A stretch of DNA of 44,338 bases from Bacteroidota bacterium (lineage in GTDB: Bacteria > Bacteroidota > Bacteroidia > B-17B0 > Aurantibacillaceae): positions 21,891-66,228 of the forward strand of contig JACDDR010000007.1 in NCBI GenBank assembly GCA_013816895.1. The letters are read 5' to 3'. A program made the translations under genes and the position numbers. Below the pieces are notes generated by a model. The model ran no database searches. It saw nothing but the letters and a program-made list of their open reading frames with translations, and was not told the DNA's origin. This document shows, piece after piece, positions 24,918-34,249 of the stretch; position 1 is the first letter of the stretch; each line of letters begins with the position of its first letter.

Positions 24918-27521
24918 ATGAGAAAGTTATTAGCTTCCGTACTACTTGTTTTTTCGATCTGTTTAAACGCCCAGGTTAAAACCGGTGGCTCGTATAAAGA
25001 CTATTTCCAGGAGGGTTCTTACCTTTTACTGGAAGATAATTTCGCCATGGCGCAGGAGAACTTTGATGCAGCCTACCAGTTAGACTCTTCGAGTTCTAAT
25101 ATTAACTATATGATGGGGCTCTGTTACCTGCATTCACCAACTCAAAAGGCAAAAGCGGAAATGTTTTTAGCTAACGCAGTTAAAAACATTTCACGCACTT
25201 ATAAAAATGATAATTACCAGGAAAAAGCGGCTCCTCCTTTAGCCCATTTTTACTATGGCCAGGCCCTGCACATCAATTACAAATTTGATGAAGCAATTGC
25301 GCAATACGACAACTTCGCAAAATTTGTAAGCGCGAAAGACAAAGAGTGGAAAAAGATGCTGGATAAAGAAAGAGCCACCTGTACATTTGCCAAAAGCTGG
25401 GTACAGGCTCCGCTTAATATACAGATCACCAATCTTGGAGACAGCATCAACAGCCAGTATCCTGATTACAGCCCGGTATTAAGCGCTGATGAACGCATGC
25501 TTATTTTTACCACACGCAGGCCCAATACAACCGGTGGATTGAAAGACGCCAACGGATCATTTAACGAAGACGTGGTAGTTGCCTATAAAGATGAAAAAAA
25601 TGTATGGAGTTCGCCGCAAGCTATTTCCGCAAACATTAACAGCAGCGGAATGGAAGCGTCCATTAACCTTACGCCCGACGGACAAACACTCATCATTTAC
25701 AAAGACAATGGGGATGGCATGAGTGGCAACATTTACTATAGTAATTACGATGGTAAAGACTGGACAACCCTAAAAGAATTTGGCTCAGATGTAAACACAA
25801 AATACTGGGAATCTCACGCCTGTCTAAGCGCCGATCAAAACGTACTGTTTTTTGTATCAGACAGGCCAGGAGGATTTGGAGGACGTGATATTTACCGTTG
25901 TGTAAAATTACCAAACGGAAAATGGAGCAAGGCCTTGAACATGGGTCCTACTATTAATACAGAATATGATGAGGACGGCGCATCAATACACCCTGACGGA
26001 AAAACATTTTTCTTTGCATCCAAAGGTCATCAGACAATGGGCGGATTTGACATTATGTTTGCCTCTTTAAATGAAGAAAATAAATTTACCGATGTGTCCA
26101 ATATCGGGTACCCGATTAATACCACGGACGATGATATTTTTTATGTCCCTTCCCCGGATGGTAAGCGTGGGTATTTCTCCTCCGCAAAAGAAGGCGGCTT
26201 AGGCGAAAAAGATATTTACATGATCTCGATTCCGGAAGCGAAAGAAAAGCCGCTTGCATTGTTTAAGGGCCAAATAATTCCGGCTGAAGGAGAAAAATTA
26301 CCGGAAGACATTGTAATTGTTGTACATGATAAACAAACCGGCGAAATTATTGGTACATACCGTCCTAAAATGGTTAACGGAACTTTCTCAACCATCTTAC
26401 CTCCGGGCCGCGAGTATAATTTTTCGTACCAGGCGCCCCTTGGAGAAGAGTTCTACAACGAAGACGTATTTGTAACCGATGAATTATCTTACTCTGAAAT
26501 TAAAAGAGAAGTAAATCTTGAGCCTGTTAAATTGTTAGGCAAGATCAGAGCCAAACAAAAAGCTATTATCTTAAATGCTCTTGTGTATGATAATAATAAA
26601 TCAAAGAAGCCACAGGGTAACGCTAAACTTACCCTTGTTGAGGAAGGCGGAGGCAGCCAGAGTTTTGATGTACCTGCAAATGGGAAATATGAAGGCATTC
26701 AATTGAAGGTGGATAAAAAATATACTTTGTATGCTGAAGTAGACGGAAAAAAATCGGTGGTTTCGGATATAAATACCAACGGTGTAAAATCCGGAAAAGT
26801 AATTAACCAGTTTGTTTACATGACCGGTAAAGCGGAAACCGTTACCACAAAAGACCTGATGCTTGATGTTATTGTGAAAAACGCCAAAACCAAAAGAGTA
26901 ATTGCCAATGCGGCGGTAACCTTAACGGATGCGGATGGCAATAAAACAGATGCCACTACAGATGCAAAAGGCGCTGTAAAAGGAATGGCATTAAGCGCGG
27001 ATACCAAATACGAATTGAAGGCCGAAAACAACGGAGCTGTATCTGAAAATGTTTCATTTACAACAGCGGGCGTTAAAGGAAAACGTATCAGCAAAATCGT
27101 GTATGTTGGCGGTGATTCTGGTAGCGAGGTTACAACAACCAAAGGAAATTCTTCTCCTTCAAAATATGAATTCTTCTTTAAATACAATGTACAGCAAAAC
27201 GACGATGATGCGGAATGGATCGCCTTTATTGATCATATTGTTGAACTGAGCAAGAAAAAAACTGTGCACGTGAGCATTAACGCAAGCGCATCCAGAGTAC
27301 CTACACGCGTGTACAACGGTAATAATAAAAAACTCGCAGCCGCACGTGCCACTAAACTACAGGAAAGAATTAAAGAAGCAGTAGCGGCGAAAGGCGGCGA
27401 AATTAAGAAATTAAGATTCAGTAAGCTCTCTAAAGTTGGCGGGCCAAGGTATCGCGGCGACCACGACCTGGGAAGAGCCAAATACGAAAAACACCAATTC
27501 GTAAAAGCAAAAGCAAGATAA
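24918..27521 (+). CDS. Envelope protein: TPR, PD40 propeller, regulatory-like beta domains, divergent OmpA-like C-terminus
   Basis: 867 residues. Signal peptide 1-18 (ending LNAQ), then a TPR block (about 25-150) and a PD40/WD40-like propeller (about 170-440) with repeated blades such as ESHACLSADQNVLFFVSDRPGG and ASIHPDGKTFFFASKG. Next come transthyretin-like beta repeats (about 460-730, including a near-repeated AVTLTDADGNKTDATTDAKG type). A final region (760-867) is reminiscent of OmpA-type peptidoglycan binding but weak. The order resembles the T9SS-associated PorE architecture; no other T9SS genes are nearby, so I keep the call at architecture level. Confidence 0.75.
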   Translation: MRKLLASVLLVFSICLNAQVKTGGSYKDYFQEGSYLLLEDNFAMAQENFDAAYQLDSSSSNINYMMGLCYLHSPTQKAKAEMFLANAVKNISRTYKNDNYQEKAAPPLAHFYYGQALHINYKFDEAIAQYDNFAKFVSAKDKEWKKMLDKERATCTFAKSWVQAPLNIQITNLGDSINSQYPDYSPVLSADERMLIFTTRRPNTTGGLKDANGSFNEDVVVAYKDEKNVWSSPQAISANINSSGMEASINLTPDGQTLIIYKDNGDGMSGNIYYSNYDGKDWTTLKEFGSDVNTKYWESHACLSADQNVLFFVSDRPGGFGGRDIYRCVKLPNGKWSKALNMGPTINTEYDEDGASIHPDGKTFFFASKGHQTMGGFDIMFASLNEENKFTDVSNIGYPINTTDDDIFYVPSPDGKRGYFSSAKEGGLGEKDIYMISIPEAKEKPLALFKGQIIPAEGEKLPEDIVIVVHDKQTGEIIGTYRPKMVNGTFSTILPPGREYNFSYQAPLGEEFYNEDVFVTDELSYSEIKREVNLEPVKLLGKIRAKQKAIILNALVYDNNKSKKPQGNAKLTLVEEGGGSQSFDVPANGKYEGIQLKVDKKYTLYAEVDGKKSVVSDINTNGVKSGKVINQFVYMTGKAETVTTKDLMLDVIVKNAKTKRVIANAAVTLTDADGNKTDATTDAKGAVKGMALSADTKYELKAENNGAVSENVSFTTAGVKGKRISKIVYVGGDSGSEVTTTKGNSSPSKYEFFFKYNVQQNDDDAEWIAFIDHIVELSKKKTVHVSINASASRVPTRVYNGNNKKLAAARATKLQERIKEAVAAKGGEIKKLRFSKLSKVGGPRYRGDHDLGRAKYEKHQFVKAKAR

Positions 27522-27526
27522 ATTTT

Positions 27527-27554
27527 AAACACCGGTTAACAGCCCGGTGTTTTT
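27527..27554 (+). terminator. Intrinsic terminator after the PD40/OmpA gene
   Basis: Stem AAACACCGG (27527-27535) with CCGGTGTTT (27544-27552), nine pairs, loop TTAACAGC, followed by a T-run. Confidence 0.85.
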
Positions 27555-27637
27555 GTTTTCAAAATAATTGGGTGGTTAACGAGGGATAGACATTGGTTAT
27601 CGGTCATTTTAGGACGACACACAATAAGTCAGTTTAT

Positions 27638-27943
27638 ATGAACAAGCCAAAACAAATAAAAAGTAAAATTTCTAAAGGCATACTGCACGAAGTACCAGGT
27701 GATATTGAAAAAGTATTGACATCCAACTCAGACCTTCTTTCAAAATGGGAAAACCTTACGCCTATTCAACGTAACGAATGGATCTGCTGGGTTACCATCG
27801 TAAAAAAACAGGAAACACGGAACGAGCATATCAGCAGGATGATAGAAGAACTTAAAGAAGGTAAGCGCCAACCTTGTTGCTGGCCCGGTTGTCCGCATCG
27901 GAAACCAGCAGCGCAAAAGTGGTTTAAGAACCTTGATAAATAA
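27638..27943 (+). CDS. YdeI/OmdA-family protein (C-terminal module)
   Basis: 101 residues from ATG 27638 (MNKPKQIKSK); the frame extends to 27593 but gives an unlikely N-terminus. The body ILHEVPGDIEKVL, LTPIQRNEWICWV and ISRMIEELKEGKRQPCCWPG matches the helical OmdA module of the YdeI/OmpD-associated family, with the characteristic WPGCPHR end. The biochemical role of the family is not settled. It opens a stretch of small accessory-looking genes. Confidence 0.8.
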   Translation: MNKPKQIKSKISKGILHEVPGDIEKVLTSNSDLLSKWENLTPIQRNEWICWVTIVKKQETRNEHISRMIEELKEGKRQPCCWPGCPHRKPAAQKWFKNLDK

Positions 27944-28074
27944 AAACAACCGCCGAATACGCTAAACGAATTATAACAAGAGTAATTTACTGTTAAGAGT
28001 AGAAGAAAATTCAAAACTCACTTCAAAAAAACGAAATATTTACATAAATTTATTTTATCACAATATCTAAAAAA

Positions 28075-28482
28075 ATGGCAAAACAAATCTTTATCAATTT
28101 GGCAGTTACAGACCTGAAAAAATCTATGGACTTTTATACTGCATTAGGTTTTACAAACAATCCTCAATTTTCAGATGACACTGCGAAGTGTATGGTGTGG
28201 AGTGAAAATATTTCTGTAATGCTCCTAACGCACGAGAAGTTTAAAATATTTGCCACAAAACCAATTGCTGACACCAAAACTAATTTAGCCGGACTTTTTT
28301 CTTTGTCGATGGACAATGTAGAAGCAGTGCATAAACTAATGAATGATGGTTTAAAAGCCGGAGGAATAGAACCATCTGAAATGAAAGACTATGGATTTAT
28401 GCAACAGCGTACTATAGAAGATTTTGATGGCCACACCTGGGAAATCTTCTATATGGACATTTCAAAATTCCCGCAACAATAA
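28075..28482 (+). CDS. VOC-family (glyoxalase/bleomycin-resistance fold) protein
   Basis: 135 residues with the VOC pattern: FINLAVTDLKKSMDFYTALGF at the start and IEDFDGHTWEIFYMD at the end (paired beta-alpha-beta-beta-beta units). The metal-type His is not obvious at the first position (INLAV), while the C-terminal Glu is kept. Substrate unknown. The surrounding DNA is AT-rich with codon use unlike the neighbouring core genes, by eye. 25 bases before another VOC-fold gene. Confidence 0.85.
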   Translation: MAKQIFINLAVTDLKKSMDFYTALGFTNNPQFSDDTAKCMVWSENISVMLLTHEKFKIFATKPIADTKTNLAGLFSLSMDNVEAVHKLMNDGLKAGGIEPSEMKDYGFMQQRTIEDFDGHTWEIFYMDISKFPQQ

Positions 28483-28507
28483 TTAATATTACAAAATAAA
28501 AATTATT

Positions 28508-28960
28508 ATGAGCACGAATAAAATAGTCCCTTGTCTTTGGTTTTGTACTGAAAATGGTAGTGTTGCGAAAGTAACTGAATATTACAAAAATATTTTTGGT
28601 GAAAATTTTCAAAACGGGCCAATCATACCACTAGGCTCAACACCCGGCGGAAATACAGAAATGTGTGAAGTGTTTATTTTTGAAAATAAATACACTTTAA
28701 TGAGTACTGCAAACGAACACCATACTTTTAATGACGCATTGGCATTTGCAATTAATTGTGAAGACCAAAATGAAATTGACAAGTATTGGAATTATTTTAC
28801 TCAGGAAGGTAAAGAAGTGCAATGTGGCTGGTGTATAGACAAATTTGGACTTCGGTGGCAGGTCTTACCAAAAAATCTGGGAAAACTAATGAGTAAGCCC
28901 AATTCATTTGAAATAATGATGAAACAGAAAAAAATAATAATTGAAGAGTATTTGAAATAA
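28508..28960 (+). CDS. PhnB-like VOC protein (3-demethylubiquinone methyltransferase-like fold)
   Basis: 150 residues. The start IVPCLWFCTENGSVAKVTEYYKN and the core TEMCEVFIFENKYTLMSTANE, then CGWCIDKFGLRWQVLPKNL, are typical of the PhnB/'3-demethylubiquinone-9 3-methyltransferase' annotated VOC group, whose members are mostly of unknown function. It lacks any SAM-binding motif, so it should not be called a methyltransferase. It is followed two bases later by an attC-like palindrome. Confidence 0.85.
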   Translation: MSTNKIVPCLWFCTENGSVAKVTEYYKNIFGENFQNGPIIPLGSTPGGNTEMCEVFIFENKYTLMSTANEHHTFNDALAFAINCEDQNEIDKYWNYFTQEGKEVQCGWCIDKFGLRWQVLPKNLGKLMSKPNSFEIMMKQKKIIIEEYLK

Positions 28961-28962
28961 AT

Positions 28963-29042
28963 AACTAACCGTTAACAGTGGTATGGTAAAAAGTTGTTTG
29001 AGTGCTCCGCAGCCGCACTGTGAAAGGCTTCAAATGTTAGGC
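28963..29042 (+). other. attC-like palindromic site
   Basis: An 80-base imperfect inverted repeat right after the VOC gene. Left end AACTAAC (28963-28969) matches six of seven positions of RYYYAAC; right end GTTAGGC (29036-29042) fully matches GTTRRRY. Inner complementary pairs: TTTGA/TCAAA (28997-29001, 29030-29034) and GTGC/GCAC (29002-29005, 29015-29018). Position after an ORF and size fit an integron cassette site; no integrase is in the window and only one site is seen. Confidence 0.35.
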
Positions 29043-29049
29043 GCAATAT

Positions 29050-29820
29050 ATGATCGGACAAAAAAATATATTCACGACAATTTTTGTGGCTGGACTTTCA
29101 TTTATCACATTATCTCAATCGCCAGACAGTTTACGCCCCAAACGAATTATCGTAACAACTTCTGTATTTGAGTATATTCCTACAATTAAACTTAACACTG
29201 GAAATTTTAATATCGGAACAGACATATATTTGAGCCGTAGAAAATCCATTTATTTTAATTGTGGCTATATTAAATCATTTAGTCCTGCGCAGGGCTTATT
29301 AAGTATATCGTCCCTCAATACACAGGGCATTAAAATGCAAGTTGAGGGTCGGCATTATTTTAGAAGACACAAAATGGTTCAACCTGCAATCTTACTTTTC
29401 TGGTTTCATATTTTTCAATATAACACACAAACACTCTCTAATACCGGCTATTATACCGCGTTACATACATCTTTTCAAAGAACTGCAACCGACAGACAGG
29501 AAACAGTTGTTGACTTTATAAACAATAATCCTTTTCCTAATACAACTCATACAAAACTTAATATCTATACGGTTAACAGAAATGCCTATAGCGTAAATAT
29601 TAAATTTGGTTATCAGTGTATCAAAAAATGCGGGCTGACAGTCGACTATTCTGTCGGACTTGGCGCTGCATTTATTTCCAGTAATTCCAAAAACAGACTC
29701 GGTTCAGATACAGACTGGCCGCATTCCGAACAAGATTTTCCTATGACTAAATTATTCGACAAGGGAACTTGTTTTTATCCTAATGTTCTTTATCAATTGC
29801 GGCTTGGGTGGGGATTATAG
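29050..29820 (+). CDS. Hypothetical secreted, beta-rich (outer-membrane-like) protein
   Basis: 256 residues, not recognised. Signal-like start (FTTIFVAGLSFITLSQS) and then alternating hydrophobic/polar strands with many aromatic residues (INFKFGY-like, SVGLGAAFIS), ending VLYQLRLGWGL, an outer-membrane-barrel style C-terminus with a hydrophobic end. Starts eight bases after the attC-like site. Composition is AT-rich like the two VOC genes. Confidence 0.55.
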   Translation: MIGQKNIFTTIFVAGLSFITLSQSPDSLRPKRIIVTTSVFEYIPTIKLNTGNFNIGTDIYLSRRKSIYFNCGYIKSFSPAQGLLSISSLNTQGIKMQVEGRHYFRRHKMVQPAILLFWFHIFQYNTQTLSNTGYYTALHTSFQRTATDRQETVVDFINNNPFPNTTHTKLNIYTVNRNAYSVNIKFGYQCIKKCGLTVDYSVGLGAAFISSNSKNRLGSDTDWPHSEQDFPMTKLFDKGTCFYPNVLYQLRLGWGL

Positions 29821-29961
29821 TACTGAAAAATAAACTTCCAACAACAGCAAGCAATTGCACAATGCGGGTCCACCCGAGCCAAAGCTCAACAAGCGACTAG
29901 ATAGATCGTACCCGCCCCAGAAACTGAATACCTCTACCCTGTTTTTCTCCGGCAAAACTGC

Positions 29962-29969
29962 TATCTTTA
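29962..29969 (+). promoter_or_regulatory. Possible -7 element TATCTTTA for the aldehyde dehydrogenase
   Basis: One mismatch to TAnnTTTG, 19 bases before ATG 29988. The preceding spacer also has a GCGGGT/ACCCGC inverted repeat enclosing a GAGC-CAAA-GCTC hairpin (about 29868-29925) that I cannot assign. Confidence 0.35.
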
Positions 29970-29987
29970 CAGCCTAAAATTTATTTT

Positions 29988-31517
29988 ATGCAAAACGTAC
30001 TTAAATCATTAGGTATTAAAGAAGTTAACGAAGGATGTTCAACCGGCGCAAACTGGTTTTCCAATGGCAAACTCATTGAATCGTATAGTCCTGTCGATGG
30101 GAAACTGATCGGCAAAGTGAAGTCAGCTACTAAAGCTGATTACACAAAAGTAGTAGCAACAGCCTTACAGGCATTTAAATACTGGAGAGAGATCCCGGCC
30201 CCCAAGCGCGGCGAATACGTGCGACAGTTCGGTGATAAACTCCGCGCCAAAAAAGCAGACCTGGGTAAACTTGTTTCTTATGAAATGGGAAAATCCTACC
30301 AGGAAGGTTTGGGCGAGGTGCAGGAAATGATCGACATCTGCGACTTTGCCGTTGGCGTATCGCGCCAGCTATACGGCTTACAAATGCACAGCGAACGTCC
30401 TAATCACCGTATGATGGAGCAATGGCATCCCTTAGGAGTTGTTGGAATTATTTCAGCCTTTAATTTTCCGGTTGCCGTATGGGCTTGGAATACCGCGCTG
30501 GGATGGATCTGCGGCGATGTATGCGTTTGGAAGCCTTCAGAAAAAACTCCGCTTTGTTCTGTGGCCTGCCAATTGATATGGAACGAAGTAGCTAAAGAAA
30601 ATAATTTACCCGAAGGTATTTCCTGTTTAGTAAACGGTGATTACGAAATCGGAGAATTGTTAAGCACCGACACAAACGTGCCTTTAATTTCCGCCACAGG
30701 CTCTACCCGCATGGGTCGTATTGTGGGAGCAAAAGTAGCAGAGCGTTTTGGAAAATCGATCCTGGAACTCGGCGGAAACAACGCCATTATTATTACCGAA
30801 AATGCCGACCTCGACAGTACTCTTGTAGGAGCAATTTTTGGCGCAGTTGGAACGGCAGGACAACGCTGTACTTCTACCCGCCGCTTGATTATTCATGAAA
30901 GCATCTATGATAAAGCAAAAGCAAGACTTGCCAAAGCTTACGGTCAGCTTAAAATTGGAAATCCGCTTGACGAAGGAAATCATGTTGGTCCGCTTATTGA
31001 TAAAGATGCCGTAAAAACTTACCAGGCCGCATTAGAACGCGTTATTGTTGAAGGAGGAAAGATCCTGGTACCGGGCGGTGTGCTCGAGGGTAAGGGTCAT
31101 GAAAGCGGTTGTTACGTAAAACCCGCTATTGCCGAAGCCACAAACGATCTGGCAATTGTTCAGCACGAAACCTTTGCACCCATCCTATACATTATGAAAT
31201 ATAAAACTCTTGAAGAAGCCATTGCACTGCAAAATGGCGTTCCACAAGGACTTTCAAGTGCTATCATGACACTTAACATGCGCGAAGCCGAATTATTTCT
31301 AAGCGCTGCAGGAAGCGATTGTGGTATAGCGAACGTAAACATAGGAACCAGCGGCGCTGAAATTGGCGGCGCTTTTGGAGGAGAGAAGGAAACCGGCGGC
31401 GGACGCGAAAGTGGCTCCGATGCATGGAAAGCCTATATGAGAAGGCAAACCAATACCATTAACTGGGGCGCTAAATTGCCTTTGGCGCAGGGCATTGTGT
31501 TTGATCTGACCATCTAA
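29988..31517 (+). CDS. Aldehyde dehydrogenase, ALDH7-like (aminoadipate-semialdehyde type)
   Basis: NAD(P)-dependent dehydrogenase. 509 residues. Catalytic C294 in [12 protein letters not shown], general-base E260 in LELGGNNA, nucleotide-binding SATGST (about 235-240), and [12 protein letters not shown] at about 154-165. Sequence phrases such as [17 protein letters not shown] and [16 protein letters not shown] resemble the ALDH7A1/AmaB group that oxidises alpha-aminoadipate semialdehyde (piperideine-6-carboxylate) in lysine degradation. Subfamily is by recollection; no lysine genes flank it. Ends at a strong terminator. Confidence 0.9.
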   Translation: MQNVLKSLGIKEVNEGCSTGANWFSNGKLIESYSPVDGKLIGKVKSATKADYTKVVATALQAFKYWREIPAPKRGEYVRQFGDKLRAKKADLGKLVSYEMGKSYQEGLGEVQEMIDICDFAVGVSRQLYGLQMHSERPNHRMMEQWHPLGVVGIISAFNFPVAVWAWNTALGWICGDVCVWKPSEKTPLCSVACQLIWNEVAKENNLPEGISCLVNGDYEIGELLSTDTNVPLISATGSTRMGRIVGAKVAERFGKSILELGGNNAIIITENADLDSTLVGAIFGAVGTAGQRCTSTRRLIIHESIYDKAKARLAKAYGQLKIGNPLDEGNHVGPLIDKDAVKTYQAALERVIVEGGKILVPGGVLEGKGHESGCYVKPAIAEATNDLAIVQHETFAPILYIMKYKTLEEAIALQNGVPQGLSSAIMTLNMREAELFLSAAGSDCGIANVNIGTSGAEIGGAFGGEKETGGGRESGSDAWKAYMRRQTNTINWGAKLPLAQGIVFDLTI

Positions 31518-31549
31518 ATAATTCTAAATTTTTACTCCATATTTTACGA

Positions 31550-31574
31550 CTCCCGGCATCACCGGGAGTTTTTT
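31550..31574 (+). terminator. Intrinsic terminator after the aldehyde dehydrogenase
   Basis: Stem ACTCCCGG (31550-31557) with CCGGGAGT (31562-31569), CATA loop, T6 tract at 31569-31574. Confidence 0.9.
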
Positions 31575-31735
31575 ATTTGGCGTTTCGTTTGGAGGCGCAG
31601 TTTGTCCGGCGGGATTTGTAATCCTGCCGCATTATCTTTACAGAAGGATCTGTGATCGGTTCTAAAATAAAAAATGTCTGTCTTCAGGTATTGAACAAGA
31701 TGAAAACATACAATCAAAATTAATAAAGTCTTCAT
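31559..31735 (-). CDS. Possible small membrane-anchored protein
   Basis: 58 residues from ATG 31735 (MKTLLILIVCFHLVQYLKTD), with a hydrophobic helix at about 2-15. The frame reaches back to ATG 31762. Its stop falls inside the loop of the aldehyde dehydrogenase terminator, which is unusual. It is the only ORF that could fill this 400-base gap; the rest of the gap (31736-31906) shows only a short palindrome near 31780-31800. Confidence 0.2.
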   Translation of the reverse strand: MKTLLILIVCFHLVQYLKTDIFYFRTDHRSFCKDNAAGLQIPPDKLRLQTKRQIKNSR

Positions 31736-31923
31736 CATTACACTTACTTTAAAAGACCGCAAGTCCTGCGGAGCTATGGCATGAATTACAAATTCATAAA
31801 ATGGTTAGATCTTCTGCGGGATTGAAATGCAGCTGAACGGTTTTGCGATGCACCCAATCTCCACCAAAATAAATGCATAACACCGTATTTAATTATAAAA
31901 ATCTCTTATATTTATAATAATCA

Positions 31924-33942
31924 ATGAAAAAGATTCTTTATTTTTTGGTATTGGCTTTACTTGCAAACGTGAGCCTTTGTCAGAATACTTCAAATACAGA
32001 TTCTCTTCTCAAAAAGTTAAACTCACCAAACAAAAATGAACCGGCTTACGTTAATGTACTATGTACGTTATGCCAGGAATACACTTTTTCAGATCCTTTT
32101 CAGGCGATCAAGTACGCTGAAGAGGGAATTTCTTTAGCGAAAAAAAATAAATTTCCAACAGAACAGGCAAACTGTTTATACGACCTTGGCGTTGTTTATT
32201 ATTACCAGGGGAATTATGATAAGTCGCTCGAGAGTTATTTAAAAGGATTGGAGATCCTTGAAATTCTTCATTCCAAAACAACAGGAACAAAAAAGAAAGA
32301 AGTCTACAAATTAATGGGTGACCACTTACACGACATTGGCAAAGTGTACAACAGGCTTCTGCAATATGAAAACGCGTTAAAATCTTTCGATCGCGCTCTG
32401 GTCATATTCAGGGAGCTAAATTACAAAAGAGGCATTTCAGGATGTTATAATAATATGGCAGGCGTTTACGATGGTCTTAAAGATTTCGACAAAACGCTTT
32501 TTTATCTTCAGGAAGCCTTAACGCTGGCTGAAGAACTGGGAGATAAATCCCGCATCGCCACTGGCATTACCAACATAGGCCTCACCTATCAAATAAAGGG
32601 CGAATATGACAAAGCTTTAAAATATCTGAAGAAGGGACTGAAGCTGCGGGAAGCGGCCCACGACACAAAAGGACTTGCTTACAGCTATGTGGGCATAGGC
32701 CAGATATACCTCGATAAAAAAGAACCTGTAAAAGCATTGGAATTTCTTCGCAAAGCACTGGAATATTCATTAAAAACAAACGCGAAGGAACGCATAAAAG
32801 AAAGCTACGCCTCTTTATCCGACGCCTACGCGCAGGCAGGCAATTTTAAAGAAGCTTACAATTATCATGTGTTGTTAATGCAGCTAAAAGATTCACTGAT
32901 CACTGAAAAAGGACTTAAACAAGCTGCGGAAATAGGCGCCAAATATGAAAATACCAAGAAAGAACAACAGATAAAACTTCTCGAAAAAGATAAAGAATTA
33001 CAGATGAGCAGAATCGCTAAAACACGCATAGAAGCCAAGAAACAGCAGGTTCAGAAGCTGGCCTTCGCAACGGGGTTCATTCTGATTTTTATATTGGGTA
33101 TTGTAGTATTTCGCAGTTACAGACTAAAACAAAAAGACAATCAAAATCTCGCGCTTCAAAAAACAATTATAGAGGAAAAAAATAAAGACATTACCGATAG
33201 TATTAAATATGCCAAGCGCATACAGGAGGCAATCTTACCTCCACAACACATCTGGCACACTATCCTTCCCGATTCATTTGTATATTATCAGCCAAAAGAT
33301 ATTTTAAGCGGCGACTTTTACTGGATTGAACAGGACGACAATGCTATTTATGTGGCCGCCGTAGACTGCACTGGCCATGGCGTTCCAGGGGCCCTCATGA
33401 GTATTGTAGGATTTAATCTTTTAAATAAAGCAGTGCTTGAACAAAAACTTACAAAGCCTTCAGATATATTGGATCAGCTGAATAAATGGGTCAGTATTAC
33501 CTTAAGGCAAAGTATGGATGATTCCAGTGTGCGCGATGGCATGGATATTTCTTTATGCAGGATTTCAAAAAACAGAAAAACCCTTGAAACCTCAGCAGCT
33601 TTTAATTCCATTTATCTTATCAGGAACGGAATATTAAAAGAGATTAACGGAGATAAGTTTCCGGTGGGAATTTTTATTGATGAGACGATGCGTAATTTTA
33701 CGAATAACGAGATTGAATTGTTTGAAGGAGATATCCTCTATCTTTTTACTGATGGATACGCCGACCAGTTTGGAGGAACAAAAGGCAAGAAGTTTAAATA
33801 TGCAAAACTGAAAGAGTTGATGTTATCGATGCACCAAAGCCCTATTGATGAGCAAAAAAATATTCTGAATGATGCCTTTGAAAAATGGAGAGGTGATCTT
33901 GAACAGGTTGACGACGTTTGTATTATAGGCATTAGACTATAA
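31924..33942 (+). CDS. TPR sensor with SpoIIE/PP2C phosphatase domain
   Basis: 672 residues. Signal peptide 1-19, TPR units about 40-335, coiled coil, one TM near 378-398, linker DSIKYAKRIQEAILPP (425-440), then a SpoIIE PP2C domain to the end. Metal-binding acids are visible in GDFYW, the loop VDCTGHGVPGALMS, RDGMDISL, FTDGYADQFGG and QVDDVCIIGIR. It probably dephosphorylates anti-sigma-antagonist-like or other Ser/Thr targets; target unknown. Its 3' end is part of a 67-bp tandem repeat. A candidate -7 element TATATTTA lies at 31907-31914. Confidence 0.92.
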   Translation: MKKILYFLVLALLANVSLCQNTSNTDSLLKKLNSPNKNEPAYVNVLCTLCQEYTFSDPFQAIKYAEEGISLAKKNKFPTEQANCLYDLGVVYYYQGNYDKSLESYLKGLEILEILHSKTTGTKKKEVYKLMGDHLHDIGKVYNRLLQYENALKSFDRALVIFRELNYKRGISGCYNNMAGVYDGLKDFDKTLFYLQEALTLAEELGDKSRIATGITNIGLTYQIKGEYDKALKYLKKGLKLREAAHDTKGLAYSYVGIGQIYLDKKEPVKALEFLRKALEYSLKTNAKERIKESYASLSDAYAQAGNFKEAYNYHVLLMQLKDSLITEKGLKQAAEIGAKYENTKKEQQIKLLEKDKELQMSRIAKTRIEAKKQQVQKLAFATGFILIFILGIVVFRSYRLKQKDNQNLALQKTIIEEKNKDITDSIKYAKRIQEAILPPQHIWHTILPDSFVYYQPKDILSGDFYWIEQDDNAIYVAAVDCTGHGVPGALMSIVGFNLLNKAVLEQKLTKPSDILDQLNKWVSITLRQSMDDSSVRDGMDISLCRISKNRKTLETSAAFNSIYLIRNGILKEINGDKFPVGIFIDETMRNFTNNEIELFEGDILYLFTDGYADQFGGTKGKKFKYAKLKELMLSMHQSPIDEQKNILNDAFEKWRGDLEQVDDVCIIGIRL

Positions 33943-34102
33943 TACAATAAGGAGGAGCTTGCCCCGAGCTTGCCGAGGGGACGTTTGTATTATAGGCATT
34001 AGACTATAATACAATAAGGAGGAGCCTGCCCTGAGCCTGGCGAAGGGATGTGTGCATTATAGGCATCAGACTATAATACAATAAGGAAGGGCTTGCCTGA
34101 GG
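33915..34102 (+). repeat. 67-bp tandem repeat (about 2.7 copies) covering the phosphatase gene end
   Basis: Copies start at 33915, 33982 and 34049. Each holds a 10-pair palindrome TGTATTATAG-GCATTAGA-CTATAATACA (in copy 1 it is the last codons and stop of the upstream gene), then a REP-like palindrome. Copies 1 and 2 are identical for 43 bases and differ at five positions in the REP part. One difference is compensatory: stem CCCC/GGGG (33962-33965, 33977-33980) becomes CCCT/AGGG (34029-34032, 34044-34047). Copy 3 is truncated. The rest of the gap to 34249 shows no feature. Confidence 0.85.
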
Positions 34103-34249
34103 TATAGAGCACACGTCAGATTTAACAGGAAGCGAATTACGAATCAAAACAAGCGCGATATTTTTAGATTCGGCGGTTCGTTCTTAACAGAATATTTCTA
34201 AATTTATTAAAACTATTTAAATACACCCTTTTAATAAACTGGCGGTAAT

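Noticed and set aside
29868..29935. tRNA-like or attC-like fold before the aldehyde dehydrogenase (GCGGGT/ACCCGC around GAGC/GCTC)
   Set aside because: No cloverleaf, no T-loop signature and no attC core sites; left as an unassigned inverted repeat.
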